The notes below the pieces were generated by a model. It saw nothing but the letters and a program-made list of their open reading frames with translations. It had not been told where the DNA came from and did not search any database. A stretch of DNA of 64,000 nucleotides from positions 186,001-250,000 of the forward strand of contig JANPDL010000018.1 in NCBI GenBank assembly GCA_031431475.1, given 5' to 3'. A program made the position numbers and the translations under genes. Positions 43,300 to 51,818 of the stretch are shown here, one piece after another; within the stretch, counting starts at the first letter, position 1; each line of letters opens with the position of its first letter. The stretch comes from JADCCX01 sp031431475 (GTDB lineage: Bacteria > Pseudomonadota > Alphaproteobacteria > Rhizobiales > Beijerinckiaceae).

Positions 43300-44075
43300 A
43301 ACGCGGCCTGACCCGGTTCAATCTCGTCTCGCTTGTCCTCGGGATGGCGTTTCTGTACCTGCCGATCCTTATCCTTGTGATCTACAGCTTCAACGCCTCG
43401 CGCCTCGTCACGGTGTGGGGCGGCTTTTCCACGCAATGGTATGCTGGGCTGCTCGCCAACGAACCGCTGATGCAATCCGCGTGGATATCGCTGCGGCTCG
43501 GCGTGATCTCGGCCACGGTGGCAACCATCATCGGCACTGCGCTGGCGCTGGCGCTCACGCGGCTCGGGCCTTTCCGGGGCAGGGGGGCGCTGGCGTTCCT
43601 TGGCTTTGCGCCGCTGGTGATGCCGGAGATCATCACCGGCCTGTCGCTGCTGCTGTTGTTTATCGCGCTCGGGCTTGATCGCGGATTCTGGACCGTGGTG
43701 ATTGCGCACATCACCTTCACGACCTGTTTCGTGGCAGTGGTGGTTCAGTCACGGCTCTCAAGTTTCGACCGCAGTCTTGAAGAAGCGGCGATGGATCTGG
43801 GGGCGACGCCGTTCGGAGCGTTCATGCGGGTGACGTTGCCCATCGCATTCCCGGCCATTGCTGCTGGATGGATGCTGGCTTTTACTTTGTCGCTGGATGA
43901 TCTGGTGATCGCAAGTTTCACGTCAGGCCCGGGCGCGACGACATTGCCCATGCGGATCTACAGCCAGGTGAGACTGGGTGTGACGCCGGAGATCAATGCG
44001 ATCTCCAGCGTCATGATCGGGATCGTGACTTTCACGGTTCTGTCCGTGACAATGACGATGAAGCGTAGGACCTGA
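43296..44075 (+). CDS. potI: polyamine-type ABC transporter permease
   Basis: A 259-residue permease of the PotC/PotI type with six helices. LYLPILILVIYSFNASR is the typical first segment and EAAMDLGATPFGAFMRVTLPIAFPAIAAG the EAA loop; SLDDLVIASFTSGPGATTLPM is a family hallmark. The start is a GTG in a GTGA overlap with the previous gene, not the much longer open frame upstream. It ends six bases before the convergent rplI stop. Confidence 0.9.
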   Translation: MKRGLTRFNLVSLVLGMAFLYLPILILVIYSFNASRLVTVWGGFSTQWYAGLLANEPLMQSAWISLRLGVISATVATIIGTALALALTRLGPFRGRGALAFLGFAPLVMPEIITGLSLLLLFIALGLDRGFWTVVIAHITFTTCFVAVVVQSRLSSFDRSLEEAAMDLGATPFGAFMRVTLPIAFPAIAAGWMLAFTLSLDDLVIASFTSGPGATTLPMRIYSQVRLGVTPEINAISSVMIGIVTFTVLSVTMTMKRRT

Positions 44076-44081
44076 GAAAAC

Positions 44082-44651
44082 TCAGAGTTCCGCCCGGGGA
44101 CCGGCTTCCGCGAGGGCTGCACCGATTTCGAGGCCGAGATCGTCGAGGTTGCCATCGTCGCGGTCCGCCACGATAATTTCACCGCGACCCTGGCGCTCCG
44201 CCTCTTCGTTAGAGCGGGCGACGTTCACTGTTACGGTCACATCCACTTCCGCATGCAGATGCACGGGCACCTTGTGCAGGCCGAGCACCTTGATCGGCTG
44301 CTGCAGCGTGAGCTGCTGGCGGTTGACGGTGTAACCGGCCGCAGTCAGCGCTTCGGCGATATCGCGGGTAGAAACCGAACCGTAGAGCACTCCTGATTCG
44401 CCGGCCTGACGGATCAGCGTCACCGATGCGCCGTCGAGAGCTTCGCCGACCTTCTGGGCTTCGGTGCGCGCTTCCAGGTTGCGAGCCTCAAGCTGCACTT
44501 TCTGCTTGTCAAAAACAGCCTTGTTGGCCGATGTCGCGCGCAGGGCCTTGCCGCGTGCGAGCAGGAAGTTGCGGGCATAGCCCGGCTTGACGCTGACGGT
44601 TTCGCCCATCTGGCCGAGCTTGGCGACGCGTTCGAGAAGAATGATGTCCAT
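44082..44651 (-). CDS. rplI: 50S ribosomal protein L9
   Basis: L9 of 189 residues: N-terminal MDIILLERVAKLGQMGETVSVKPGYARNFLLARGKA, the long connecting helix, and a C-terminal rRNA-binding domain (LTLQQPIKVLGLHKVPVHLHAEV). Alphaproteobacterial L9 usually has the extra acidic C-terminal tail seen here. Strong AAGGAG before the ATG. In related genomes dnaB follows directly; here a convergent transporter operon does. Confidence 0.97.
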   Translation of the reverse strand: MDIILLERVAKLGQMGETVSVKPGYARNFLLARGKALRATSANKAVFDKQKVQLEARNLEARTEAQKVGEALDGASVTLIRQAGESGVLYGSVSTRDIAEALTAAGYTVNRQQLTLQQPIKVLGLHKVPVHLHAEVDVTVTVNVARSNEEAERQGRGEIIVADRDDGNLDDLGLEIGAALAEAGPRAEL

Positions 44652-44681
44652 TGTTGATACTCCTTGGTTCAGTTCGAGGTT

Positions 44682-45617
44682 TCAGGATTTCCGGTTGGCG
44701 ACGATCTTCTCGCGCCAGCCAAAGGCGAGTTCGGCAATCCCCGCCGCCAGCATGGCGATGGCTGGAAGGCCAAAGATGAAGGTGGTGAGCCACAGGATGG
44801 TGAGCACGAGCCCGCGCGCGCCAAGACCTATCGTGGCATGGTGAACGGCGGCGTAGCCCAATGCCGTGAGGCACATGACGGCGGCGATACCGATAAGCTC
44901 CATAATCAGCCCGGGATAGCCCGGCAGCATGCCGCCGATCAGCGTTGCAGCAGCGATTGGCAAAAGCAACCGCGGCATCTGCATGGTGGGAGTCGGCACC
45001 CAGGTGAAGGCATCCGGACTGGAGCGATAAGCAATCTTGGCCGCGAGCCAGACATTGAACATGTAGATCACGGCCAGCATGGCGCAGCTCAGCGGGGCGA
45101 CAGCATTGGCATAGGCCCGGATGAACAATTGCGGATCCTGACCGCCTGGCGCTGTCAGTGGCGCATCGCGGGCAATTCCCAGCATGAAACGATAGACCGT
45201 CTCGGACTGGCGCAACAGATGCCCCTCCAGCGTCGCAAAATCGAAGCTGATGGAAAATGCCCCGACAATCGTGGCCAGAACCGCATAACCCGCTGCGGAA
45301 AGGCAGAGCATGCCGACCAGCGCGCGCCCTTGAAGATTGCTGCGCCACAGGATTGTGCCAACGATATACGCGGGCAAAGTCACCAGCACGCTGAAGGTTG
45401 TAGCTGCACTTCCCCGGATGAAGAACGCGAGAGCCGCCGCCATCAAGGCGCCGCCCAGCACTGCCAGCAATGGCTGCCAGCGAATCGCAACGATCATCAG
45501 GGGCAGGGGAGCGATGATAACGAAGAACAGGCCGAACGCCGGGCCGGACAATGCGGCAGCCGCCAGCATCGCCGAAGCGAGCCCTGCAACAACCGCGATG
45601 ATGATGGCGTTGGCCAT
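44682..45617 (-). CDS. DUF2232 membrane protein
   Basis: A 311-residue inner-membrane protein with about eight hydrophobic helices, matching DUF2232, a family regularly found between rpsR and rplI in Hyphomicrobiales. FGLFFVIIAPLPLMIVAIRW in the N-terminal third is typical. The function is unknown; constant linkage to ribosomal protein genes may reflect transcription and not mechanism. The ATG follows AGGA, and rplI starts 30 bases after its end. Confidence 0.88.
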   Translation of the reverse strand: MANAIIIAVVAGLASAMLAAAALSGPAFGLFFVIIAPLPLMIVAIRWQPLLAVLGGALMAAALAFFIRGSAATTFSVLVTLPAYIVGTILWRSNLQGRALVGMLCLSAAGYAVLATIVGAFSISFDFATLEGHLLRQSETVYRFMLGIARDAPLTAPGGQDPQLFIRAYANAVAPLSCAMLAVIYMFNVWLAAKIAYRSSPDAFTWVPTPTMQMPRLLLPIAAATLIGGMLPGYPGLIMELIGIAAVMCLTALGYAAVHHATIGLGARGLVLTILWLTTFIFGLPAIAMLAAGIAELAFGWREKIVANRKS

Positions 45618-45764
45618 GGTTCCTGTCCTGCTGTCCCGGCGCTTTGGCTCGGTTAGAGGCGATGTGCCCCAGCAATACCTGCATGACTCTGGCCCATCAG
45701 GGCGGTCGTACAGGCGACGATGATAACGAAACCCGGCGGGCGGACCCGCCGGGGCAGATATGTC

Positions 45765-46010
45765 TTATTTGATCATGAAGGGTAGCAGACCAAGCACGCG
45801 GGCGCGCTTGATGGCTTGCGCCAGTTCGCGCTGCTTTTTGGCGGAAACCGCCGTGATTCGCGACGGCACGATCTTGCCACGCTCGGAAATGTAGCGCGAG
45901 AGCAGCTTCACGTCCTTGTAATCGATGAGCGGAGCGCCAGCACCTGTGAAGGGGCAGGTTTTCTTGCGGCGAAAGAAGGGCCGACGGCCAGAACCAGCAC
46001 CTGTACTCAT
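45765..46010 (-). CDS. rpsR: 30S ribosomal protein S18
   Basis: S18 of 81 residues with RRKKTCPFTGAGAPLIDYKDVKLLSRYISERGKIVPSRITAVSAKKQRELAQAIKRARVLGLLPF condensed in the usual order, forming the S6-S18 platform pair. The ATG overlaps the rpsF stop (TGATG). About 150 bases separate it from the DUF2232 gene. Confidence 0.97.
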   Translation of the reverse strand: MSTGAGSGRRPFFRRKKTCPFTGAGAPLIDYKDVKLLSRYISERGKIVPSRITAVSAKKQRELAQAIKRARVLGLLPFMIK

Positions 46011-46438
46011 CAGTTGTCCTCCCTCGGGCCTTCGTAGCCATAACCGCCGTCACGATCACGGCCACCGCCGCCACCACCACCGCCGTCACGCTCACGGTCG
46101 CGACGCTCTTCGCGCTCGCGGCGCTGCATCATGGCCGAAGGGCCTTCCTCAAGCGCCTCGACCTTGATGGTCATGAAGCGGATGACGTCTTCGTTGATCT
46201 TCATCTGGCGCTCCATCTCGGCAACGCCAGCAGCTGGCGCGGAAATGTTGAGCAGCGCAAAATGCGCCTTGCGGTTCTTCTTGATGCGGTAAGCAAGCGA
46301 TTTGACGCCCCAGTACTCGATCTTGGAAATGGTGCCGCCCGCAGTTTCGATGATGCCCTTGAACTGTTCGGTCATCGTCTCAACTTGCTGCGCGGACACG
46401 TCCTGCCGAGACAGGAACACGTGTTCATACAGTGGCAT
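46010..46438 (-). CDS. rpsF: 30S ribosomal protein S6
   Basis: S6 of 142 residues: MPLYEHVFLSRQDVSAQQVE start, VKSLAYRIKKNRKAHFALLNI and the RFMTIKVE strand, then a tail of about 35 residues rich in Arg, Glu and Gly (RREREERRDRERD, a run of eight Gly, RDRDGGYGYEG). Extended charged tails occur in alphaproteobacterial S6, but the glycine run is notable. It heads rpsF-rpsR-DUF2232-rplI. Confidence 0.96.
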   Translation of the reverse strand: MPLYEHVFLSRQDVSAQQVETMTEQFKGIIETAGGTISKIEYWGVKSLAYRIKKNRKAHFALLNISAPAAGVAEMERQMKINEDVIRFMTIKVEALEEGPSAMMQRREREERRDRERDGGGGGGGGRDRDGGYGYEGPREDN

Positions 46439-46756
46439 AAGAGCCTCTCTTTGTGTTGCACATCAGAAAGGCGATTGCCGCTCTGATCCTGTCCTGGCGC
46501 GGAGCCCTTCGAGCCGGATTGAGGCTCGACGGAATACATCGAAGGCGGAGACAAGGGAGGACGGATCACCGATCCTGATGGCAACCGAAAGTCGGTGGTT
46601 CGAACTTTCGGCAGAAAAGACCATCCCTCCGTTCAGCCTCCGGCCAGAACTGGAAAGCAGTATATGACGGAAGCGAGGGTAAAAGGCAAGGGGGATGAAT
46701 AAGTTGGAGGCAAATCGAAGTCACGACCAGATTGAATCCAGGGCGCGCGCCTGCCC
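46439..46756 (-). promoter_or_regulatory. 318-base leader and promoter region upstream of rpsF
   Basis: No gene is visible. On the leftward strand a TATACT at 46659-46664 with TTGCCT at 46684-46689 (spacing 19, longer than ideal) is a possible promoter, giving a leader of about 210 bases. The leader contains a perfect seven-pair hairpin TCGAGCC/GGCTCGA with a seven-base loop at 46509-46529 and smaller stems (ACCGA-AAG-TCGGT). Such a leader could be the S6:S18 feedback site known upstream of rpsF in many bacteria; I cannot confirm the exact motif. Confidence 0.35.
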
Positions 46757-47152
46757 TCACTTCATCTCGATCATGATCACATGCGTCGGCGTGGTGCCCA
46801 CGTTCTCTCCGATATGCGTCTGGGCATCGGACCACATGATGTCACCGGCTTTGAATTCGCGGGTCAGAACCTTGCCGTCCGGCAGTCTGATGACGCGTTT
46901 GAACGGACCCAGCGCATAGAGCACAAACGCCGGGTGATGATGTTCGTGCGTCTTCTCGCCCGGCAGATCGCGGTATTCGAGCACGCGGACGCGGTCGTTC
47001 TCGAAACGCATCTTGTATTTGTCACCGTCCGTTTGGACCGGATCGTGGGCCATGGCGCTGCCGAGCGAGATTGCAAAAATGGCTGCTGCGATAGTGCTGG
47101 ATCTGGCAAGGCTGGTTGCTGTAACCATCTTAAACCGTGCATGGATTGTCAT
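46757..47152 (-). CDS. exported single-domain cupin
   Basis: A 131-residue protein with a signal peptide ending near GSAMA and a mature cupin barrel: VRVLEYRDLPGEKTHEHHHPAFVLYALGPFKRVIRLPDG with the metal-binding histidines, then EFKAGDIMWSDAQTHIGEN. Small periplasmic cupins of this sort have no assigned substrate. The ATG at 47152 follows GGAGGAC. It is divergent from a LysR-family gene, which probably controls it. Confidence 0.8.
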   Translation of the reverse strand: MTIHARFKMVTATSLARSSTIAAAIFAISLGSAMAHDPVQTDGDKYKMRFENDRVRVLEYRDLPGEKTHEHHHPAFVLYALGPFKRVIRLPDGKVLTREFKAGDIMWSDAQTHIGENVGTTPTHVIMIEMK

Positions 47153-47278
47153 GGCTCTGTCCTCCGTCATCTGTGTCGGGCGCTGTTCGCCTGAGCGGAA
47201 TTTGAGAATACAGGGTGCGGACGGCGCGCGGGAGCAGCAAGGTTGCGCGACCAGTCGGCACAAGTGCATAATGCCAGA

Positions 47279-48172
47279 ATGCTCGTCTGGGATGACATCA
47301 AGTACTTTCTGGCTGTTGCCCGCCACGGCAGCACTCTGGCGGCGGGGCGGGCGCTGAAACTCAGCCAGTCCACCGTGCATCGCCGCCTTGTCGAACTGGA
47401 GCGCCAGATCGGCCGCGAACTCGTGGTGCGGCAGAGCACGGGATATCGCCTTACGGCTTTCGGCGAGGAAATGTTGCCCTATGCGGAGGATATCGAGCGG
47501 GCAGCGCTGGTTTTCGAGCAGCGAAAGATTGCCCTTGACCGCATCGAGGTCGGCGTCATCCGCGTGACCTGCCCGGAGCCAGTCATGGTGCGGATCGTCA
47601 AATCTGCCCTGCTCGAACGCTTCTATGCCCGTCATCCCGGGCTCAGGTTGGAGTTCGTGATGAGCGACAAATACGTCGATCTTCTCAAGGGCGAAGCCGA
47701 TGTGGCGCTGCGCTCGGGCGACACCGATGACAATGTTCTGGTCGGGCGCAAGATCGCGGATTCGATCTGGTCGGTCTATGCCAGCCAGAGTTATGTGCAG
47801 AGCTTCGGAAGGCCCGAAAGCTTCGCCGATCTGAACCGGCATGCGGTCGTGGGTTTCGAAGGGCCGATGGCGACCAACCGGGCCGCCACATGGCTTGCGG
47901 AAGTGGCACCGGATGCGAGGATTGCAGCACGCGTCAGCAGCGTACTCGGCCTTGTCTCGGCAGCGAAATCTGGTGCTGCCGCCGTGCCAATGCCGGTTGC
48001 GCTGGGCAATTCCGAACCTGATCTCGTGAGGCTGTTCGACGAGGTGCCGGAACTGACGCGAAGCTGGCGGATTCTGGCGCACCCTGACATGCGCAAGACC
48101 CCTGCTGTCGCCGCATTCTTTGCATTTATCGGCGATGAGATCGCGGCGTTGAAGCCCATTCTGACGGGGTAG
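47279..48172 (+). CDS. LysR-family transcriptional regulator
   Basis: A 297-residue regulator with the N-terminal winged helix (DDIKYFLAVARHGSTLAAGRALKLSQSTVHRRLVELERQIG) and a periplasmic-binding-like effector domain. The binding helix SQSTVHRRLVELE departs slightly from the common S-Q-P-A-V-S-R pattern, as in the branch that includes regulators of single target genes. It is transcribed away from the exported cupin gene; the 126-base gap should contain the shared control sites. Confidence 0.9.
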   Translation: MLVWDDIKYFLAVARHGSTLAAGRALKLSQSTVHRRLVELERQIGRELVVRQSTGYRLTAFGEEMLPYAEDIERAALVFEQRKIALDRIEVGVIRVTCPEPVMVRIVKSALLERFYARHPGLRLEFVMSDKYVDLLKGEADVALRSGDTDDNVLVGRKIADSIWSVYASQSYVQSFGRPESFADLNRHAVVGFEGPMATNRAATWLAEVAPDARIAARVSSVLGLVSAAKSGAAAVPMPVALGNSEPDLVRLFDEVPELTRSWRILAHPDMRKTPAVAAFFAFIGDEIAALKPILTG

Positions 48173-48202
48173 GGTCGGTTTGCGTCGACGCAGATGGATC
48201 GA

Positions 48203-48628
48203 TCAGGCGACCTCCATCGCCTCCCCAATCACCCCGAAATCCCTTGCGCTGATCGAAAACAGTCCGAACCGCAATTGATACCCCCAGTTCCGCTTTCCCG
48301 CGCTGAACTCCAGCTTGTCCAGCAACGGCGAGATAAGTTTCTCCTGCGCCTCGAACCACGCGACATCCCTTCGGAACGGCACGAATCCGCCGCCCATGTC
48401 GAAGGCATACGGTTCGCCGTCCTTCACCCGGCCAATCGCCGTGAAAGCCTGCAGTTTGCCGCCACCCCGGAACACTTCTGTCGGCGAATAATAGACCACG
48501 CCCTCGCCGGGCTGCACGCGGGTGAGTGGCCCGCGCTTGCCGTGGCAGACCTGCATGTAGCCGCCGTTTCGCCCCCATCGCACATGCTCGGCGGAGGCGA
48601 CCGCGATCCAGTTCTGCGGGTCGCTCAT
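48203..48628 (-). CDS. EVE-domain (UPF0310-type) protein
   Basis: A 141-residue soluble protein matching the EVE/PUA-like fold: NWIAVASAEHVRWGRNGGYMQVCHGKRGPLTRVQPGEGVVYYSPTE, then LQAFTAIGRVKDGEPYAFDMGGGFVPFRRDVAWFE. EVE domains bind modified bases in DNA or RNA; no substrate is known for this subgroup. It overlaps the upstream SRPBCC gene by four bases (ATGA) and so is probably co-translated with it. Confidence 0.85.
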   Translation of the reverse strand: MSDPQNWIAVASAEHVRWGRNGGYMQVCHGKRGPLTRVQPGEGVVYYSPTEVFRGGGKLQAFTAIGRVKDGEPYAFDMGGGFVPFRRDVAWFEAQEKLISPLLDKLEFSAGKRNWGYQLRFGLFSISARDFGVIGEAMEVA

Positions 48629-49044
48629 GCGAAGCGCTCCGCATAGGCGAAAAAGGCTTTGGCGTGTTCTGCCGAACCTGCCGCCTGCTTTCGGGCGATA
48701 ATGTGGTCCCAGAAGAAAGCGAGGGGGCCGGAGATGGTGATGATCAGGGTCATTAGGGTTGCACCGTTCTTCTCTTCAAACAGGTGATCCGTGCGCATCT
48801 TCGCCAGCGGCAGATGTGCCATGTCGCTGAAACGCCGGGGTTCGTCCGCAGCTGTGATCTCCATTTTGACCTTTGGCCCGCCCTTGGGCCGCAGCATGAA
48901 GAGAGAACCTGCCGCCATCATGCCTTTGTGCTCCGTGCAATCAAGTTCGTGATCCCATTCGGGCCAACGTTCGATGGCAGTGATGGTGCTGTAAAGGGCT
49001 GAGGCGGGCAGGGCGGTGATGGTTTCGAATCTGTAGGTTTTCAT
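48625..49044 (-). CDS. SRPBCC (START-like) domain protein
   Basis: A 139-residue protein of the START/SRPBCC ligand-binding fold (polyketide cyclase-like): YRFETITALPASALYSTITAIERWPEWDHELD at the N-terminus with the typical W-P-x-W-D segment, and a long C-terminal helix. Ligand unknown. The ATG at 49044 follows AAGGAGG. It lies 68 bases after the WYL regulator gene, same strand. Confidence 0.82.
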   Translation of the reverse strand: MKTYRFETITALPASALYSTITAIERWPEWDHELDCTEHKGMMAAGSLFMLRPKGGPKVKMEITAADEPRRFSDMAHLPLAKMRTDHLFEEKNGATLMTLIITISGPLAFFWDHIIARKQAAGSAEHAKAFFAYAERFA

Positions 49045-49112
49045 GATGGTCCTCCTTCTGGACGGGAGGAACTTGGCACAAGCACATGCCAGAAAGTGGC
49101 AGGAGTGAATTC

Positions 49113-49802
49113 TCAGAGCCCGCTGATCCCTTCGCTGCGCCGCCATTCTGTCAGCAATTGTGCGCGGCGGCGTGGATAGCGGGTGTCGATCCATTCGAGG
49201 GCGTGGATGCGATCCGTGCGGAAATGTCGGAATCCCTCACGCATCTCACACCAGGCCACCACGACCCGGACACGGTCGAAATAGCCAACCGCAAAGGGCC
49301 AGGTCGTGCGCTGCGTGGTCTCGCCCGCTTTATCGCTGTAGGTGATGATCAGCTTGCGCTCCTTGCGGATGGCTGCGCGGATTTGCGCAAGCTCCTGATC
49401 GCCCACGGACAAGGGTTCCCCAGGGCCGACCAGAAGAGACGACAATTCTGCTTCATCGCGCAGATCTGGCGGCAGAACGGAGAGAATCTTGGCCAACGCA
49501 TTGCGTGCCGCCTTTGACAGGCTTTCGTCACCACGCTCCGCCACCCAGCGCTGGCCCAGAACGATGGCCTCGATTTCCTCCTCAGAGAACATCAAAGGCG
49601 GCAGCATGTAGCCAGGTTTCAGCACATAACCTACGCCCGCTTCGCCCTTGATGGTCGCGCCTTGCGCCTGCAAAGTCGCGATGTCGCGGTAGAGCGAGCG
49701 GATGCTGATGCCGAGGTCCTCAGCCAGCACTGCGCCGGTCACCGGCCTTCGGTGGCGGCGCAGGGCCTGAATAAGGGTGAGAAGGCGTTCCGAGCGGGAC
49801 AC
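49113..49802 (-). CDS. YafY-type HTH and WYL-domain regulator
   Basis: A 229-residue regulator with an N-terminal winged helix (RSERLLTLIQALRRHRRPVTGAVLAEDLGISIRSLYRDIATL) and a C-terminal WYL-like domain in which the W-Y-L triad is reduced. Such proteins sense nucleotides or other small ligands. The start is GTG. It leads WYL-SRPBCC-EVE, which may form one unit under its own control. The 197 bases between it and fabD hold the two divergent promoters. Confidence 0.88.
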   Translation of the reverse strand: MSRSERLLTLIQALRRHRRPVTGAVLAEDLGISIRSLYRDIATLQAQGATIKGEAGVGYVLKPGYMLPPLMFSEEEIEAIVLGQRWVAERGDESLSKAARNALAKILSVLPPDLRDEAELSSLLVGPGEPLSVGDQELAQIRAAIRKERKLIITYSDKAGETTQRTTWPFAVGYFDRVRVVVAWCEMREGFRHFRTDRIHALEWIDTRYPRRRAQLLTEWRRSEGISGL

Positions 49803-49999
49803 TTAGTGTTTCGGGTTGCGGTTGATCATGACATAAACCCTGCCAGAAATTGGCAGCAATCTCAAAGAAAATGCTCGACAGCAAAATGGTTGCCTGTCCA
49901 CGGACACCGCAAAAGCTTGACATTATCGCACGCGCGGTGTGGTGCGATGCCTTGAAGCGTGGTTTTCCAGAATCCGCAGGGTCGTTTCAAGAGGCAGCT

Positions 50000-50944
50000 A
50001 TGGCAAAAACGGCATTCATCTTCCCGGGACAGGGCAGCCAGTCCGTTGGCATGGGCAAAGCATTGGCCGAGGCCTATCCGGTCGCACGCGGTGTGTTCGA
50101 CGAGGTCGATGCCGCGCTGTTGCAGAAGCTCTCGCATCTCATGTTCGATGGCCCGCTTGAGGAACTGACACTGACGGCCAATGCACAGCCCGCCTTGATG
50201 GCAGTCAGCATGGCGGCAATGCGGGTGCTGGAATCGGAAGCGGGTGTTGAGCTTAAGGCAACGGCTGCCTGCGTTGCCGGACATTCGTTGGGTGAATATT
50301 CAGCGCTGGCGGCGGCGGGATCACTAAGCATCGGTGATGCGGCACGCCTTTTGCGCATCCGGGGCAATGCCATGCAAGCCGCTGTTCCAGCGGGTGTTGG
50401 TGCCATGGCTGCGCTTCTCGGGCTCGATTTTGAGACTGCCGATTTCATTGCAAAAGAAGCGGCCCAGGGTGATGTCTGTCAGGCAGCCAATGACAATGGT
50501 GGCGGGCAGGTCGTTGTTTCCGGTCATAAGGCAGCAGTAGAGCGCGCAATTGCTCTGGCGCAGGCAAAAGGAGCCAAACGCGCCATGCTGCTGCCAGTAT
50601 CAGCGCCCTTCCATTGCAGCCTCATGCAGCCAGCGGCGGATGCCATGGCCGAGGCACTGGCCAAGATCACGATCAATGTCCCTGCAGTCCCTCTGGTCGC
50701 CAACGTGAAAGCGGGCTTCGTGAGCGATCCGGCCGAGATCAAGGCTTTACTGGTCAAACAGGTCACTGGCACAGTGCGCTGGCGCGAAAGTGTGCGGTTC
50801 ATGGCCGCTGAAGGCGTGACACATTTCGTGGAAATCGGTGCGGGAAAGGTGCTTAACGGTCTCGTCAAGCGTATTGCCGAGGGTGTGACGGTGGCGGCGG
50901 TTGGTACGCCAGCCGATATCGCCGTGTTTCAGGCCGCCGGTTGA
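50000..50944 (+). CDS. fabD: malonyl-CoA:acyl-carrier-protein transacylase
   Basis: FabD moves malonyl from CoA to acyl carrier protein. The 314-residue protein has AFIFPGQGSQSVGMG at the start, the nucleophile elbow AGHSLGEYSAL with the catalytic serine near residue 92, and the histidine in SAPFHCSLM. The ATG at 50000 after AAGAGG is the family start; the frame is open 50 codons upstream. fabG follows, but acpP and fabF do not. Confidence 0.96.
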   Translation: MAKTAFIFPGQGSQSVGMGKALAEAYPVARGVFDEVDAALLQKLSHLMFDGPLEELTLTANAQPALMAVSMAAMRVLESEAGVELKATAACVAGHSLGEYSALAAAGSLSIGDAARLLRIRGNAMQAAVPAGVGAMAALLGLDFETADFIAKEAAQGDVCQAANDNGGGQVVVSGHKAAVERAIALAQAKGAKRAMLLPVSAPFHCSLMQPAADAMAEALAKITINVPAVPLVANVKAGFVSDPAEIKALLVKQVTGTVRWRESVRFMAAEGVTHFVEIGAGKVLNGLVKRIAEGVTVAAVGTPADIAVFQAAG

Positions 50945-50958
50945 GAGGATAGGGGTAG

Positions 50959-51696
50959 ATGTTTGATCTTGCAGGAAAAACAGCTCTCGTTACCGGCGCG
51001 TCAGGTGGTATCGGTGCCGCTATTGCGACAGCTCTCCATGCGCAAGGAGCCATTGTCACACTGTCGGGTACGCGCCGCGATGCGCTTGATGCGCTCGCCG
51101 CGACATTGGCTGAACGGGTGCATGTAGTGACGGCCGATCTCTCGGATCGTGCCTCGGTCGAAAGCCTCGTTCCTGCGGCGGAAGCCGCCATGGGAAGCCT
51201 CGATATTCTCGTCAACAATGCCGGCCTGACGCGCGACGGGTTATTCGTCCGCATGAAGGATGATGACTGGGACAAGGTGATTGCGGTGAACCTCACGGCG
51301 GGTTTCATTCTCTGCCGTTCGGCGCTCCGAGGCATGATGAAGCGCCGCCATGGCCGCATCATCGGCATCACATCGATCGTCGGTGTCACGGGAAATCCAG
51401 GACAAGGCAATTATGCGGCCTCGAAAGCAGGCATGATCGGCATGTCGAAATCGCTGGCTGCCGAGGTTGCCAGCCGGAGCATCACGGTTAATTGCATCGC
51501 ACCGGGCTTTATCGAGACTGCGATGACGTCCGACCTTAACGATAAGCAGAAAGACGGCATTCTGGGATCGGTGCCGATGGGACGGCTGGGAAGCGCCCAT
51601 GAAATCGCCGCAACCGCCGTTTATCTAGCGTCAACCGAAGCCGCGTATGTTACGGGTCAGACAATCCATGTGAATGGTGGGATGGCAATGATATGA
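50959..51696 (+). CDS. fabG: 3-oxoacyl-[acyl-carrier-protein] reductase
   Basis: FabG reduces 3-oxoacyl-ACP with NADPH in fatty acid synthesis. The 245-residue SDR has TGASGGIGAA near residue 13, NNAG near residue 86, catalytic Ser in ITSIVGVTG, YAASK with Tyr and Lys, and the C-terminal YVTGQTIHVNGGMAMI. It lies 14 bases after fabD. The next gene is mltG, with no acyl carrier protein gene in the 122-base gap. Confidence 0.95.
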   Translation: MFDLAGKTALVTGASGGIGAAIATALHAQGAIVTLSGTRRDALDALAATLAERVHVVTADLSDRASVESLVPAAEAAMGSLDILVNNAGLTRDGLFVRMKDDDWDKVIAVNLTAGFILCRSALRGMMKRRHGRIIGITSIVGVTGNPGQGNYAASKAGMIGMSKSLAAEVASRSITVNCIAPGFIETAMTSDLNDKQKDGILGSVPMGRLGSAHEIAATAVYLASTEAAYVTGQTIHVNGGMAMI

Positions 51697-51818
51697 GTTC
51701 TCCGTGTTTTTCAGAGTAAACCACCTGCCCAAGCTTGCCTTTCGACGCGCATTCATCACAATCAACCGCTGATAGGATATGACTATAATGATGCGTAAAA
51801 GGGGAAACGAGCAAGCCG

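Noticed and set aside
44664..45656. 330-codon open frame antisense to the DUF2232 gene
   Set aside because: Antisense to a membrane protein with clear helices; its own translation is Gln/His/Arg-rich, typical of a shadow frame.
46757..48082. Reading the cupin frame as a 441-residue protein extending under the LysR gene
   Set aside because: The upstream part is antisense to lysR; the ATG at 47152 has a strong ribosome binding site and begins a signal peptide.
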